Of a DNA stretch of 64,000 bases, positions 23,834-33,316 are shown in pieces. Position 1 is the stretch's first letter, and every line of letters starts with the position of its first letter. The position numbers and the translations under genes are program-made. The notes beneath the pieces were generated by a model. That model worked only from the letters and a program-made list of their open reading frames with translations. It searched no databases and was not told the DNA's origin. Origin of the DNA: Terriglobia bacterium (GTDB lineage Bacteria; Acidobacteriota; Terriglobia; Terriglobales; SCQP01); NCBI GenBank assembly GCA_021323595.1, contig JAJPKR010000061.1, positions 1 to 64,000 on the forward strand, in the 5' to 3' direction.

Positions 23834-25996
23834 TCAGCGCACCGCGTCGAGAGCGTTGGCAGCGCGCTCGAGCGCCTGACGCAAATACCGCAATTGCACC
23901 TGCGCGCCCTCCCAGTCTTTTTGCTGGAGCCGCTCGCTCACGCCGGGCAGCACGGCGGCGGAATAGCCGCGCGTGATCTCCGGCGCGTAGATCAAATGTT
24001 CGAAGTAGGGCCGGCCGGGCAAGCCTTGCGGCAAGAGGAAATTCTGATCGAAGCCGGCGAGGGCGGCGTTGAACTGCGCCAGCCGCGCCGGATTGCTCTC
24101 GGCGTGAGCCAATGCGTCGGCCGAGCGCTCGGTGAACTGATCGGCCGCGGTTTGCAGGCGCGCGGCGGCGGCCAGCGTTCCCGTCCAATCGAGCGTGGCC
24201 ACCGGCGGCGCCGAGGCGGCTTGGCGCAGGCCGTTGATGGCGTCGGTGATCGCCTGCGCGTAGGCGGGCAAGTCGAGCGGCACCAGCGGCGCATCCGCCA
24301 GGCGCATCGCGATCAGGCCTTTCATGTCGGTGGCTTGGGCGCCATAGAGGAACTGCGGATCGCTCTCGGTGCTGAAGTAATGAAAGTCGTCGTAGAGCGA
24401 ATGGTAGACGCCGTAGGGGCCGCTGAAGCTCACGTCCGCCGAGGCCAGGCCGACGTGGCCCAAGTACGGCTCGAAGTCGCTGCCGCCGCCCAACACTCCG
24501 ATGGGCGGGGTCAGCGGCGGCGCCTGGCCGCCGGGCGCGTGCTCCTGGGCGTTTTTCAGCCAGTCCTGATAGATCGTGGTCGCGTGCGTAGTGAGATTGG
24601 GCACGGTGGCGGCGACGGAGCGGATCAAGGCGCCGAGCGAAGGCACGGCATCGGCGCTGAAATTCGGGCCGAAGTCGCCCTGGTCGCTGTTGATGTAAGC
24701 GACGGCGTGTGCCCGCAGGGCATCGAGGTTCTGGTTGGCCCAGTCGGTCGAGCCGATCAAGTCGAACTCTTCGGCATCCCACGAGCAGAGGACGATGGTG
24801 CGCAGCGGCGTCCACCCGGCGGCATGCAGCCGGCCGAGCGCGCGCGCGATCTCGAGCTGCACCATGGCCCCGCTATCCGGATCCACGGCGCCGAAGGTCC
24901 AGCCGTCGCGATGATTGCCCAGGATCACTTCTTGCGAGCCGCTGCCGCGCAGCGTGCCGATCACGTCCCAGATGGTGCGGTATTGGTCGTCCATCTCCAA
25001 GCGCATGTGCGCGCGGGTGTGGTCGTTGCCGCCGAGGTGATAGGTGAAGGGCAGCCCGCCTTGCCAGCCGCGCGGCGCCGCCGGACCGGTCAAGGCCGCC
25101 AGGATCGGCGCGGCCGCTTGATAGGAGATCGGCGCCGTGGGCACGGTCGGCAACGCGGCTTTCCATGCCGCTTGTTCGGCGGCGTCGGGCTGCTGGCCGG
25201 GCGCGAGCGGGGCGCCGGGATAATTGCCGTTCAAGATCGAGCCGCGCTGGATCGCCGTCGCCGGGCGATAGGGCCCGTTGGGATAGACGTCGCCGGCGTG
25301 ATACCCGTCGTCGTTGGGATCGGAATAGATCAGCACCCCGGCGGCACCCGCCTTGGCCGCCAGCTCGGACTTGATGCCGCGATAGCTCCTGCCGTATCGG
25401 ACCAAGACGATTTTGCCTTTGACGTCGATGCCGGCTTTGGCGAGGTCCGCGTAGTCGTCCTCCAACCCGTAGTTGGCGTAGACGACGGGCGCAGTCACGT
25501 CGCCGGAGGGCGAATACGCGTTGAAGCCGATCGCCGCATCCTTCATCGCGGAAAACTCGTCGCCGGGAATCGGCTCCTCGTAGTTGGGGAGGGTTTGCGG
25601 CGCCGGACTGACCAGCTCGATCCGAACTTGACGCGGGTAAGGGAGCCTGGCGGAATAGGCGATGACTTGGGTGTCGAGGCCGGCCTGGCGAAAGACCGAC
25701 GCCACGTACTCGGCGGTGGCGTGGTCGGCCGGCGTGCCGGCCATGTGCGGTTGAGCCGTGAGCGTCCGCAGGCTTTCGCGCAGCGAAGCGGGATTGGGCT
25801 GCTGCAAGAACATCTGCTCCCAATGCCGTTCGGTGGCGGCCGCCGCGGGCGTGAACCCGATCAGGCCGGCGCCGGTGCGGGGCGGCGCCACGAGCGGCGG
25901 AGCCGAGCTGGGTGCTTGCTGGGCCGCCGCCCGCGGCGGCGCCGTTAAGACGAGAAGGGATAACGCCAGCGCGGCGCGAACCGCCGCACGTGCCAT
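23834..25996 (-). CDS. Exported M28-family metallopeptidase, glutamate carboxypeptidase II-like
   Basis: About 720 residues. After a signal peptide (ALALSLLVLTAPPRAAA) it has the three-part PSMA/transferrin-receptor architecture: a PA domain (YANYGLEDDYADLAKAGIDVKGKIVLVRYGRSYRG), an M28 zinc peptidase domain and a C-terminal helical dimerisation domain. Zinc ligands are all visible: H and D in LGNHRDGWTFGAVDPDSG, the EE pair in SWDAEEFDLIGS, D in NSDQGDFG, and H in YGVYHSLYDDFHYF. It probably trims peptides in the periplasm or outside. ATG was preferred to an upstream GTG. It is divergent from thiL and may share a promoter region with it (177 bases). Confidence 0.93.
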   Translation of the reverse strand: MARAAVRAALALSLLVLTAPPRAAAQQAPSSAPPLVAPPRTGAGLIGFTPAAAATERHWEQMFLQQPNPASLRESLRTLTAQPHMAGTPADHATAEYVASVFRQAGLDTQVIAYSARLPYPRQVRIELVSPAPQTLPNYEEPIPGDEFSAMKDAAIGFNAYSPSGDVTAPVVYANYGLEDDYADLAKAGIDVKGKIVLVRYGRSYRGIKSELAAKAGAAGVLIYSDPNDDGYHAGDVYPNGPYRPATAIQRGSILNGNYPGAPLAPGQQPDAAEQAAWKAALPTVPTAPISYQAAAPILAALTGPAAPRGWQGGLPFTYHLGGNDHTRAHMRLEMDDQYRTIWDVIGTLRGSGSQEVILGNHRDGWTFGAVDPDSGAMVQLEIARALGRLHAAGWTPLRTIVLCSWDAEEFDLIGSTDWANQNLDALRAHAVAYINSDQGDFGPNFSADAVPSLGALIRSVAATVPNLTTHATTIYQDWLKNAQEHAPGGQAPPLTPPIGVLGGGSDFEPYLGHVGLASADVSFSGPYGVYHSLYDDFHYFSTESDPQFLYGAQATDMKGLIAMRLADAPLVPLDLPAYAQAITDAINGLRQAASAPPVATLDWTGTLAAAARLQTAADQFTERSADALAHAESNPARLAQFNAALAGFDQNFLLPQGLPGRPYFEHLIYAPEITRGYSAAVLPGVSERLQQKDWEGAQVQLRYLRQALERAANALDAVR

Positions 25997-26172
25997 GGTC
26001 GCAGGAGCCGGCAACACGCCGTCAATATATCAGAACGGCCCGCGCTTCCGCGGCCGGCGGACCGGCGACGCGGCCGGCAGTCGGGGGAACAGACTGCTCC
26101 GCCGGGCGATCGGTCCAGGGCGCGGCTCGGAACTCGAGCCGCCGTCGCCCGGGCCTGGCGCAAACTAGCCTC

Positions 26173-27150
26173 ATGCCCTTTCCCGAGCGGGCCTGGCTGC
26201 GCTGGGCGCGGCGCGCGGCGCGCGGCATGCGCCACCCGGCGCTGCGGCTCGGCATCGGCGACGATGCCGCGCTGTTCGATCTCGGCCGCGGCTACGAGGG
26301 CGCGCTCACCACCGATCTCTTTCTCGAAGACGTTCACTTCCTGCGCGCCGCCGATCCCGCCGTGGTTTGCGGGCGCCGTTGCGCCACGCGCGCGCTCAGC
26401 GACCTCGCGGCGATGGGAGCGGCGCCGGTGGCGCTCTTCCTTTCGGTGGCATTCCCCGCCGGCGCCGCCGAGCGCTGGCGCCGCGACTTTTTTCGCGGCG
26501 TGCGGCTGGCCGCCGCCGAGGCCGGCGCGGTGCTGGCCGGCGGCGATCTCGCGGCTTCGCCCGGCGGCCTGGTGGCCGATGTCGCCGGGCTCGGGCGGGT
26601 GCGGCGCGGGAGGGCGCTTTTGCGATCGGGCGCGCGTCCCGGCGACCTGATTTTCGTGAGCGGCACGCTCGGTCTGGCCGCGCGCGGCCGCGCCCTGGCG
26701 CACGGCGGCACCGCCCCGGGTAACGCCGGCGATCGCGCCGCCCTCGCCCGCCATCGCCATCCGCGAGCGCGCTGGGCGCTGGGCGGGGCGCTGGCGGAGC
26801 GGCGGCTGGCCTCCGCCGCGATCGACATCAGCGACGGCCTCAGCACCGATCTCGATCATCTCTGCGAAGAGAGCGGCGTAGCGGCGGTGATTGACGCCGC
26901 CCGCATTCCGGCGCCGGCGGCGCCGGGGGGATTGGAGTTGGCTTTGCACGGCGGCGAGGATTACGAGCTGCTGTTCACGGTGCCGCCCCGGCGCCGCGCC
27001 GCGCTGGCGCGGCTGGCGTTCGCGGCGGCGCCCGTCGAGATCGGCGTGATTCGCGCCGGCCGCGGCATGTGGCTGCGCCGCGACGGGCGCGTGCGCCGGC
27101 TGCGCGCCGGTGGCTGGGAGCATTTTCGGAGTACGATGCGGGGGAAATGA
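26173..27150 (+). CDS. thiL: Thiamine-monophosphate kinase
   Basis: A 325-residue PurM/HypE-fold kinase that makes thiamine diphosphate from thiamine monophosphate and ATP. Family blocks are visible: LRLGIGDDAALFD near the N-terminus, TTDLFLEDVHFLRAADPAVVCGRRCATRALSDLAAMGA, VLAGGDLAASPGG, then ISDGLSTDLDHLCEESGVAAVID and HGGEDYELLFTVPP. The ATG lies in a context with TAGCCTC upstream; earlier in-frame codons encode nothing conserved. Its stop overlaps the start of the exported phosphoesterase (ATGA), an unexpected partner. Confidence 0.94.
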   Translation: MPFPERAWLRWARRAARGMRHPALRLGIGDDAALFDLGRGYEGALTTDLFLEDVHFLRAADPAVVCGRRCATRALSDLAAMGAAPVALFLSVAFPAGAAERWRRDFFRGVRLAAAEAGAVLAGGDLAASPGGLVADVAGLGRVRRGRALLRSGARPGDLIFVSGTLGLAARGRALAHGGTAPGNAGDRAALARHRHPRARWALGGALAERRLASAAIDISDGLSTDLDHLCEESGVAAVIDAARIPAPAAPGGLELALHGGEDYELLFTVPPRRRAALARLAFAAAPVEIGVIRAGRGMWLRRDGRVRRLRAGGWEHFRSTMRGK

Positions 27151-29933
27151 GCCGCACACTCCCGGTCACTGGACTCTGTTGGCTGCTATTGGCGGCCGCG
27201 GCTGCGCCGGCGCAGGCCCCGGCCCCGGCGCGGCCGCTGCACCTGCCCTCGAATCAACTGCTGTTCGAACCGGCGCCGGGGGCGCCGCAGCAGCTCGACA
27301 GCTTTCCCGCCGCGCTCGCGGCCTCGCCCGACGGCCGCTATGTAGCCGCTCTCGATGCCGGTTTCGGCACGCAGTCGATCGCTATCGCCGATACCGCGAC
27401 CGGCGAGCTGCGCGACTTCGCCGATCCGCGCCTCAGCGCGAAGCATCGCCAGACTTACTTCCTGGGCCTGGCGTTCAGTCCCAGCGGCCGCGAGATCTTC
27501 GCGTCACTGGCATCGTTGACCGATCCGCGAGGGCGCAGAACCGGAGACCTGGGCAACGGCATTTTGGTTTATCGCTTCGCGGGGGGCAGAATCACGCCCG
27601 AGCGTTTTCTTCCGATCCCTCTCCAGCCGCTCGCCCCCGGACGCCGCGCCAGCGGGATGGGCCGTTCCGTGCCGCCGGGATTTGCGATTCCTTATCCCGC
27701 CGGCCTCGCCGTGTTTCGCACCGCCGGCGGGTTGCGCATCCTGGCCGCGAATAATCTCTCCGACAATGCACTCTTGCTCGACGCGGCTTCGGGACGCATC
27801 CTCGAGCGGTTCGATCTCGGCATCAGCCCCACGGTTCCAGCCGCCTATCCTTATGCCGTCGTGGTCGCGCCCGACCACCGCACCGCGTATTGCAGTCTTT
27901 GGAACGGCTCGCGCGTGGCGCAGCTGGATCTCGCGAGCGGGCGCATCACGCGCTGGTTGCCCTTAGCCCCGCCGCGCAGCCGGACCGCGGCTGGTTCCCA
28001 TCCCAGCGCCCTGCTGCTCAGCCGTGACGGCCGATGGCTGTTTGTCGCCTTGAGCAACGCCGATCGCGTCGCCGCCGTGCCGCTGGCGGGGCAAGCCGCG
28101 CCCGCCTGGCTGGATACCACGCTGCCCGACGAGCGCTACGGCGGCAGCACGCCGAATGCCCTCGCCGAATCGCCCGACGGCCGCCGGCTGTTCGTCGCCG
28201 ACGCCTCGCTCGACGCGGTGGCGGTGTTCGATACGCGCGGCCTGGCGCCGGGCCGGACGCGCCGCGCCGCCGGATTCCTCCCGACCGAATGGTATCCGAC
28301 CGCTCTCGCCGCCGGCGGCGGCCAGCTCTGGATCGCCAGCGGCAAAGGGCAAGGCACCGGTCCCAACGGAACGCTGCCCGCGACCCCCAAGGGAGGGCGC
28401 GCCCGCCTCGGTCATCCCTACATCGCGGCCTTGTTGCGCGGCAGTCTGGCGCACGTCTCGTTCGCGGCTGCGACCACGGATTTGGCGGCGCAAACGGCCA
28501 TCGTCGAGCGCGCGAACCTCATGCAGGGCCGCCTGCCCGCCTTACCGTTCCGCGCCGGACACAACCCCATCCGGCATGTGATCTACATCATCAAGGAAAA
28601 TCGCACCTACGACCAAGTCTTGGGCGATCTCGGCGCCGGCGACGGCGACCCGTCGCTCACTTTATACGGCGCCGCCATCACGCCGAACGAGCATGAGCTG
28701 GCGCGCCGCTTCGGCGTGCTCGACAATTTTTATGACAGCGGCGAAGTTTCCGGCGACGGTCATGTCTGGTCCATGGCCGCGATCACCAGCGATTACAACG
28801 AAAGAACGTGGCAAATCAGCTATCGCAACAGCCAACGCAGCTACGACTATGAAGGCGCGGTAGCCGGCGAGGTCCCGCTCGAGCACGGGATCGCCGACGT
28901 GGACGAGCCGGGGACGGGCTACATCTGGGCCGATGTCGCCCGCCACGGCCTGAGCCATCGCAACTACGGCGAATACGTGGTCACGGAGTGGTGCGATGAA
29001 CGCGGCCAGGCGGCTCCGCCCGAAGCGGGCGCGCCGCCGCTGCCGGCCCGCCACTGCCCGCAAACCTGGGTCCGGCCCGGCCAGCCGCTCATGGGCGCCG
29101 CCGGCCAGGCCAGCCCGTGGCCCTGGCGCGTCCCCGTCATCGCCCGCGATATCGCCAGCAAGCCAGAGCTCGTGGGCCATTTCGACCCGGCCTTCGCCGA
29201 CTTTCGCTTGGACTATCCCGACCAACTGCGCGCCGACGAGTTCTTGCGCGAATTTCGCGGCTTCGTGCAGGCGCGCGACACCGGGCAGGGGCCCCGCCTG
29301 CCCAACTTCATCATCCTGCGCCTGCCCAACGATCACACCATGGGCACGCGGCCCGGCGGCCCGACGCCGGAGGCCTCCGTCGCCGACAACGATCTGGCGG
29401 TGGGACGGGTAGTGGAAGCGGTCTCACACAGCCCTTATTGGAGCGACACCGCTATCGTGATTCTCGAGGACGATGCCCAAGACGGCGCCGACCATGTGGA
29501 CGCGCACCGCAGCCTCTGCTTGGTCATCAGCAAATATTCGCCGTCCTCCGAGGCCCGCCCCTTCGTGGACCACCACTTCTATACGACCGTCAACGCCATC
29601 CGCACGATGGAAGTGCTGCTCGGTTTGCCGCCGATGAATCACAATGACGCCCGCGCCGCCGTCATGGCGCCGCTTTTCTCCGGCGCCGGCGACCAGGCGC
29701 CCTTCGACGCCGACTTTCGCAACCGCGACAACGGCCTCATCTACCGGATGAATCCCGCGCGCGGCCCCGGCGCGCGCGCTTCCGCGGCCATGGATTGGCG
29801 CCACGCCGATGCCAATCCCGCCGCCGCGCTGAACGCGATCCTGTGGCGCGAGCGGAAGGGCAACACGCCCGAACCCGCCCCGCGTTACACCGTGCCCGGC
29901 CTGGACGCCCCGCCGGCGGGCGCAAGCCGCTAG
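27147..29933 (+). CDS. Exported YncE-like beta-propeller / alkaline-phosphatase-family phosphoesterase fusion
   Basis: A 928-residue exported protein. The signal peptide (VTGLCWLLLAAAAAPAQA) leads into a YVTN/YncE-type propeller (to about residue 460: AASPDGRYVAALDAGF, LLSRDGRWLFVALSNADRVA, AESPDGRRLFVADASLDAVAVFD). The second half is a PF04185-type phosphoesterase (NPIRHVIYIIKENRTYDQVLGDLG, GVLDNFYDSGEVSGDGHVWSMAAITSDYNERTW, VILEDDAQDGADHVDAHR). This matches bifunctional YncE/phosphoesterase proteins; the catalytic nucleophile region NRTYDQ is intact. Substrate unknown, possibly phospholipid or phosphate ester. It overlaps thiL by 4 bases and converges on the third receptor gene. Confidence 0.9.
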   Translation: MSRTLPVTGLCWLLLAAAAAPAQAPAPARPLHLPSNQLLFEPAPGAPQQLDSFPAALAASPDGRYVAALDAGFGTQSIAIADTATGELRDFADPRLSAKHRQTYFLGLAFSPSGREIFASLASLTDPRGRRTGDLGNGILVYRFAGGRITPERFLPIPLQPLAPGRRASGMGRSVPPGFAIPYPAGLAVFRTAGGLRILAANNLSDNALLLDAASGRILERFDLGISPTVPAAYPYAVVVAPDHRTAYCSLWNGSRVAQLDLASGRITRWLPLAPPRSRTAAGSHPSALLLSRDGRWLFVALSNADRVAAVPLAGQAAPAWLDTTLPDERYGGSTPNALAESPDGRRLFVADASLDAVAVFDTRGLAPGRTRRAAGFLPTEWYPTALAAGGGQLWIASGKGQGTGPNGTLPATPKGGRARLGHPYIAALLRGSLAHVSFAAATTDLAAQTAIVERANLMQGRLPALPFRAGHNPIRHVIYIIKENRTYDQVLGDLGAGDGDPSLTLYGAAITPNEHELARRFGVLDNFYDSGEVSGDGHVWSMAAITSDYNERTWQISYRNSQRSYDYEGAVAGEVPLEHGIADVDEPGTGYIWADVARHGLSHRNYGEYVVTEWCDERGQAAPPEAGAPPLPARHCPQTWVRPGQPLMGAAGQASPWPWRVPVIARDIASKPELVGHFDPAFADFRLDYPDQLRADEFLREFRGFVQARDTGQGPRLPNFIILRLPNDHTMGTRPGGPTPEASVADNDLAVGRVVEAVSHSPYWSDTAIVILEDDAQDGADHVDAHRSLCLVISKYSPSSEARPFVDHHFYTTVNAIRTMEVLLGLPPMNHNDARAAVMAPLFSGAGDQAPFDADFRNRDNGLIYRMNPARGPGARASAAMDWRHADANPAAALNAILWRERKGNTPEPAPRYTVPGLDAPPAGASR

Positions 29934-29939
29934 CCGCGG

Positions 29940-32900
29940 TCAGAACTCCAGGCGCACGCCGAGCTGCGCGGCAAAGGGAATGCCCACGGTGGTCCCCGGT
30001 CCGAAAAAATCGCCGAGCGCGCCCGCAGGCACCCGTAGCTGCCGCAGGCTGGTGATGGGCTGGGTTTGCGTGCATGCGGCATTCAGGCAGAAAGCGGTGG
30101 CGTTCGACAAGCTGTTGACGGGTGTCGGCAACGCGGCGAGGCTGGTGACGTAGTTGGCGCCGGGATTGTTGCGATTGAAGAGATTGAAAAACTCGATCAG
30201 CGGCGTCAACGTCCAGCGTTCCCGCCGTAGGGGCCGGCTGACACGCAGATCGAATTGCACGAAGGGCGTGCCCCGCAGCTCGTCCAGCGTGGTTTGCACC
30301 CCGTTGACGATGGCGCGATCATCCATGGGATCGCCCAAGCCGTTGACATCCACCGGGGTAGTCAGAGTAAACGGCCGGGCGCTTTCGGCTTGGCCGAGCA
30401 GGCTCAGCTGCAGCCCGCCCGGCGCGAGATAGCTTCCCGCCAGCACCGCGCGATGGCGCACGTCCTCGCCGGAGGGGCCGTAATCGCCGGGGGCGAAGGC
30501 ATGCAGCGGATTGCAGACCCCGTTGACATAATCGAACAACTCGCCGAGCACGCACCCCCACGTGTTCGCGCGGGCGAGCGTGTAGTTGAATATCCATTGG
30601 TAGCGATGGCCCCAGTGCCCTTGCAAGTGAACCGATAGCGCGTCGTAGGACGAGCGATTATCGCCGCGGAAGACGGCTACGTTCGGCACGTTCGCCTGCT
30701 GATCGGCGCGATCCTGCGGAAACAGGGGCGAGAACAAGGTATAGCCGGCCTGGTACTCGTAGCGACGGTAGGAGTGGTTGCCCTCTTCGTGCGTCCAGTC
30801 GGCGCCTAGGCTCCAATTCGGGGTCAACGCGTGTTCCACCCCGGCGGTGATGTGGATCGCATACGGCGTTTCGTAGTTGGGATCGATGACTGCGCCCTGC
30901 GCGCCCCCGGGCAAGCAACCGGCGTCCCCGGGCTTGAAGCAGGGCGCGGGCGGCTCGTTCACCGCTTGCAGGGCCTGCACCCAGCCGTTTTGCGCCGAGT
31001 CGGCGAAGAAGAGACCCGCGCCCGCGCGAATTACGGTTTGTTCCCGCCCGTCGGGAGAAAACGCGATGCCAAGACGAGGCGCAAACGCCTTGCGGTAATC
31101 GTGCGGCACGCCGGCCAGCGGAATCTTCAGCGCGCGCAGCGTCAGCAGCGCGGGATTGCTGGCCTGGCTGCGCCCCGACGCCTGAAACAGCCCAAAGGTC
31201 GTATCCCACCGCAACCCATAGTCAATCCGCAGGCGAGGCGTGGCTTCCCATTCGTCTTGAACGTAGAGGCCGAGCCGCTGCACGTTTTGCGAAAACGCGC
31301 CGTTGCCGGCCGGCGTGTCGAGACAGGTGGTTCCGGGCGTGGCATCCGGCGCACAGACCAAGTCCGCGGCAAATTGCCGAGGGGCGGCGAGATAATCGCT
31401 CGGATTCATCGGGAAGACGGTCAGGTTTTCGGCGTTGGCGGAGAGCGCTCCGCTCAGCACCGGCTCATGGATGAAGTCCAGGCCGAAGCGCAGCACGTGG
31501 CTTGACGCCTGGCGGCTCAGGTCGTAGCGGAGCTGGTATTTTTCTTGGTCGCGCAGGACGGGAAACGCCGTGATCGGCGTGATGAATTGGTTGTCGCCGA
31601 AGGTCTCGAAGCCGGAAATGGTGCTGGCGGTCGCGCTGAAGGGAAACGCCAGCGCGAACCCCAAGTCGCCGTTGCGCGTTTCGGAATGGCGCAGCAGGCT
31701 GGCCGCCAGCAAGAAATGGCTGAGCCAATGCGAATGGAACGAATGATTCTGGTCGAGCACCGCGTTGACATAGCTGGAACGCGAGGTGGCGCCGGTCGAG
31801 GGCAACGCCGCCTGCTGCACCAAATCGTTGCGGGTGGTGTAGCCGTCGCTCGAAAGCCGCAAGAACCATTGCGAGCGGTCCGACTGCGCCCAGTCCAGGC
31901 GCAGGGACGCCATCACGTCGCGGAATGGCACGGGCACGGAGCTGGGCGCATCGATCGATGCGACGCCAGGAATCAAGCCGTCCGCGGCCAAACTGCCCAG
32001 GGCTTGAAACTGCGCCAAGCTGGCGGCGCTGTACGCGATGCTGGCGTTCTCCCGCACCGCCTCGATCGAGCTGAACGCCCACAGCCGATGGCGGCGCAGC
32101 GGCCCGCCCAAAGCCGCCACGAAGTTCTGCCGGGAAAACGGCTGTTTGGGGTTGGGCGCGGGGTTGTCGATGGGAAAGCGGGCATTCAGGCCGGCCGCCC
32201 GCTCGTAAAACTCCGCCTCGCCGTGCGGCTGATCGGTACCGCGTTTGGTGGTGATCACGACCGATCCCGCGGTGGTGCGGCCGGTATCGGCATTCTCTTC
32301 GGCGGTGCGCACGGCGAACTCCTGGATCGCCGCCGGAGAAAAATTCTGCAAGAAGCCGCCGATGTAATCGTCGGAATCGTCCGCCCCGTCCACCGACAGC
32401 TCCACGTTGAGACCGGAGCTGCCGCCGAACGACACCGCGGTAATGCGCGCCTTGGTGGGATCGGAGGGTTCCACCGGCTCCGTGCCGGGCACGAGATAGG
32501 CGATATTGGCGAAGCTGCGCGCGGCAAGCGGAATCGTCGCCAAGTCGGAAGCCGTCACGACGCCTTCGTGCACGGCGCTCAGATCGAGCGGCTGCGTGGC
32601 GATGGAGGAGCCTCCGGAACGCACCTCGACGACGCTCTTCACCGCCGCCGGCCTTAGCGTCACCACCAGCGCGCGCACGACGCTCACTTGCACCGTCACT
32701 TCCGATCGCGCGGGCGCGAATCCCGGCGCCGTGACCGTGAGCTGGTAAACGCCCGGGGTCAGCTCTAGGATCGAAAAATCGCCGTTGCGATTGGCCGTCA
32801 CTTGCCGGGCGCCGGCGCCGCCGCCTACCAGCAGGAGTTGCGCGTTGGGCACGCGCGCGCCTTGTCCGTCCTGCACGATGCCGCTCAGCCCGCCGCGGGC

Positions 32901-32975
32901 TTCTTGCCCGTAAACACCGCCGGCCAGCAGCAGCGCCAACAAAAACCCTGTCGCTAACGATCGCAGACTCTTCAC
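29940..32975 (-). CDS. Oar-like TonB-dependent receptor with carboxypeptidase-regulatory domain
   Basis: A 1,011-residue outer-membrane receptor. It has a signal peptide (LATGFLLALLLAGGVYG), a regulatory domain (GGLSGIVQDGQGARVPNAQLLLVGG to LVVTLRPAAVKSVVEVRSG, about 27-120), a plug (IPLAARSFANIAYLVPGTEPVEPSDPTKARITAVSFGGSSGLNVELSVDGADDSDDYIGGFLQNFSPAAIQEFAVRTAEENADTGRTTAG) and a barrel (FYERAAGLNARFP, APRLGIAFSPDGREQ) ending in an aromatic (VRLEF). The DDS-rich loop and PF/QNFSPAAIQEF motif define a subgroup distinct from the other two receptors in the window. Start is GTG, and an 8-bp dyad encloses it. Monocistronic. Confidence 0.92.
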   Translation of the reverse strand: MKSLRSLATGFLLALLLAGGVYGQEARGGLSGIVQDGQGARVPNAQLLLVGGGAGARQVTANRNGDFSILELTPGVYQLTVTAPGFAPARSEVTVQVSVVRALVVTLRPAAVKSVVEVRSGGSSIATQPLDLSAVHEGVVTASDLATIPLAARSFANIAYLVPGTEPVEPSDPTKARITAVSFGGSSGLNVELSVDGADDSDDYIGGFLQNFSPAAIQEFAVRTAEENADTGRTTAGSVVITTKRGTDQPHGEAEFYERAAGLNARFPIDNPAPNPKQPFSRQNFVAALGGPLRRHRLWAFSSIEAVRENASIAYSAASLAQFQALGSLAADGLIPGVASIDAPSSVPVPFRDVMASLRLDWAQSDRSQWFLRLSSDGYTTRNDLVQQAALPSTGATSRSSYVNAVLDQNHSFHSHWLSHFLLAASLLRHSETRNGDLGFALAFPFSATASTISGFETFGDNQFITPITAFPVLRDQEKYQLRYDLSRQASSHVLRFGLDFIHEPVLSGALSANAENLTVFPMNPSDYLAAPRQFAADLVCAPDATPGTTCLDTPAGNGAFSQNVQRLGLYVQDEWEATPRLRIDYGLRWDTTFGLFQASGRSQASNPALLTLRALKIPLAGVPHDYRKAFAPRLGIAFSPDGREQTVIRAGAGLFFADSAQNGWVQALQAVNEPPAPCFKPGDAGCLPGGAQGAVIDPNYETPYAIHITAGVEHALTPNWSLGADWTHEEGNHSYRRYEYQAGYTLFSPLFPQDRADQQANVPNVAVFRGDNRSSYDALSVHLQGHWGHRYQWIFNYTLARANTWGCVLGELFDYVNGVCNPLHAFAPGDYGPSGEDVRHRAVLAGSYLAPGGLQLSLLGQAESARPFTLTTPVDVNGLGDPMDDRAIVNGVQTTLDELRGTPFVQFDLRVSRPLRRERWTLTPLIEFFNLFNRNNPGANYVTSLAALPTPVNSLSNATAFCLNAACTQTQPITSLRQLRVPAGALGDFFGPGTTVGIPFAAQLGVRLEF

Positions 32976-32996
32976 GCGTTTTTGCCGAGAAGAGTC
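32966..32996. promoter_or_regulatory. Eight-bp dyad around the receptor start codon
   Basis: GACTCTTC (32966-32973) and GAAGAGTC (32989-32996) are perfect inverted repeats separated by 15 bases that contain most of the GTG start (32973-32975) of the leftward receptor gene. It could be an operator or an mRNA hairpin that hides the start. No ribosome-binding site is visible. Chance occurrence cannot be excluded. Confidence 0.4.
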
Positions 32997-33191
32997 AGAC
33001 TATCGGCGCCGCCCAACTACTACCAGCGATCGTGGTGCCCTCGGCGCGCCGCGGCAGGCCGCCGTTCGCGTGCGCCGAACGCACCGGCTTGGGCTCGGCC
33101 GCGCGAAGGGCTCCGGCGGCTGGCCGCGCTTGCGCCCCGCTTTGAGTGATACCTAAAGCCCAGTTGCGGCGTAGTTTGCTCATAAGGAACG

Positions 33192-33232
33192 AAAAACGGC
33201 AACCGGGGGAGGAATGGAGACCCCGGTTGCCG
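33192..33232 (-). terminator. Orphan leftward intrinsic terminator in the receptor/ABC divergent region
   Basis: A perfect 12-bp stem, CGGCAACCGGGG / CCCCGGTTGCCG, with a 12-base loop. On the minus strand it is directly followed by TTTTT, the form of an intrinsic terminator. No annotated gene runs leftward into it: the flanking genes diverge from this 341-base gap (32976-33316). Apart from the dyad at its left end and this hairpin I see nothing firm in the gap. A short leftward RNA ending here is one reading; a leader hairpin of the rightward ABC transcript is another. Confidence 0.55.
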
Positions 33233-33316
33233 CCGCGGTGCCGAAGCAACGCGCCTTGATTGTTAAGATTGACCGTCGGCAACGCTCGCAGGTTTCGAAA
33301 TTTTGGCGAAAATCTC

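Noticed and set aside
23730-24815. Upstream extension of the radical SAM frame
   Set aside because: The extra residues are Arg-rich and overlap the same-strand M28 gene in another frame; the conserved start MGGKRIVLVAS is at 23729.
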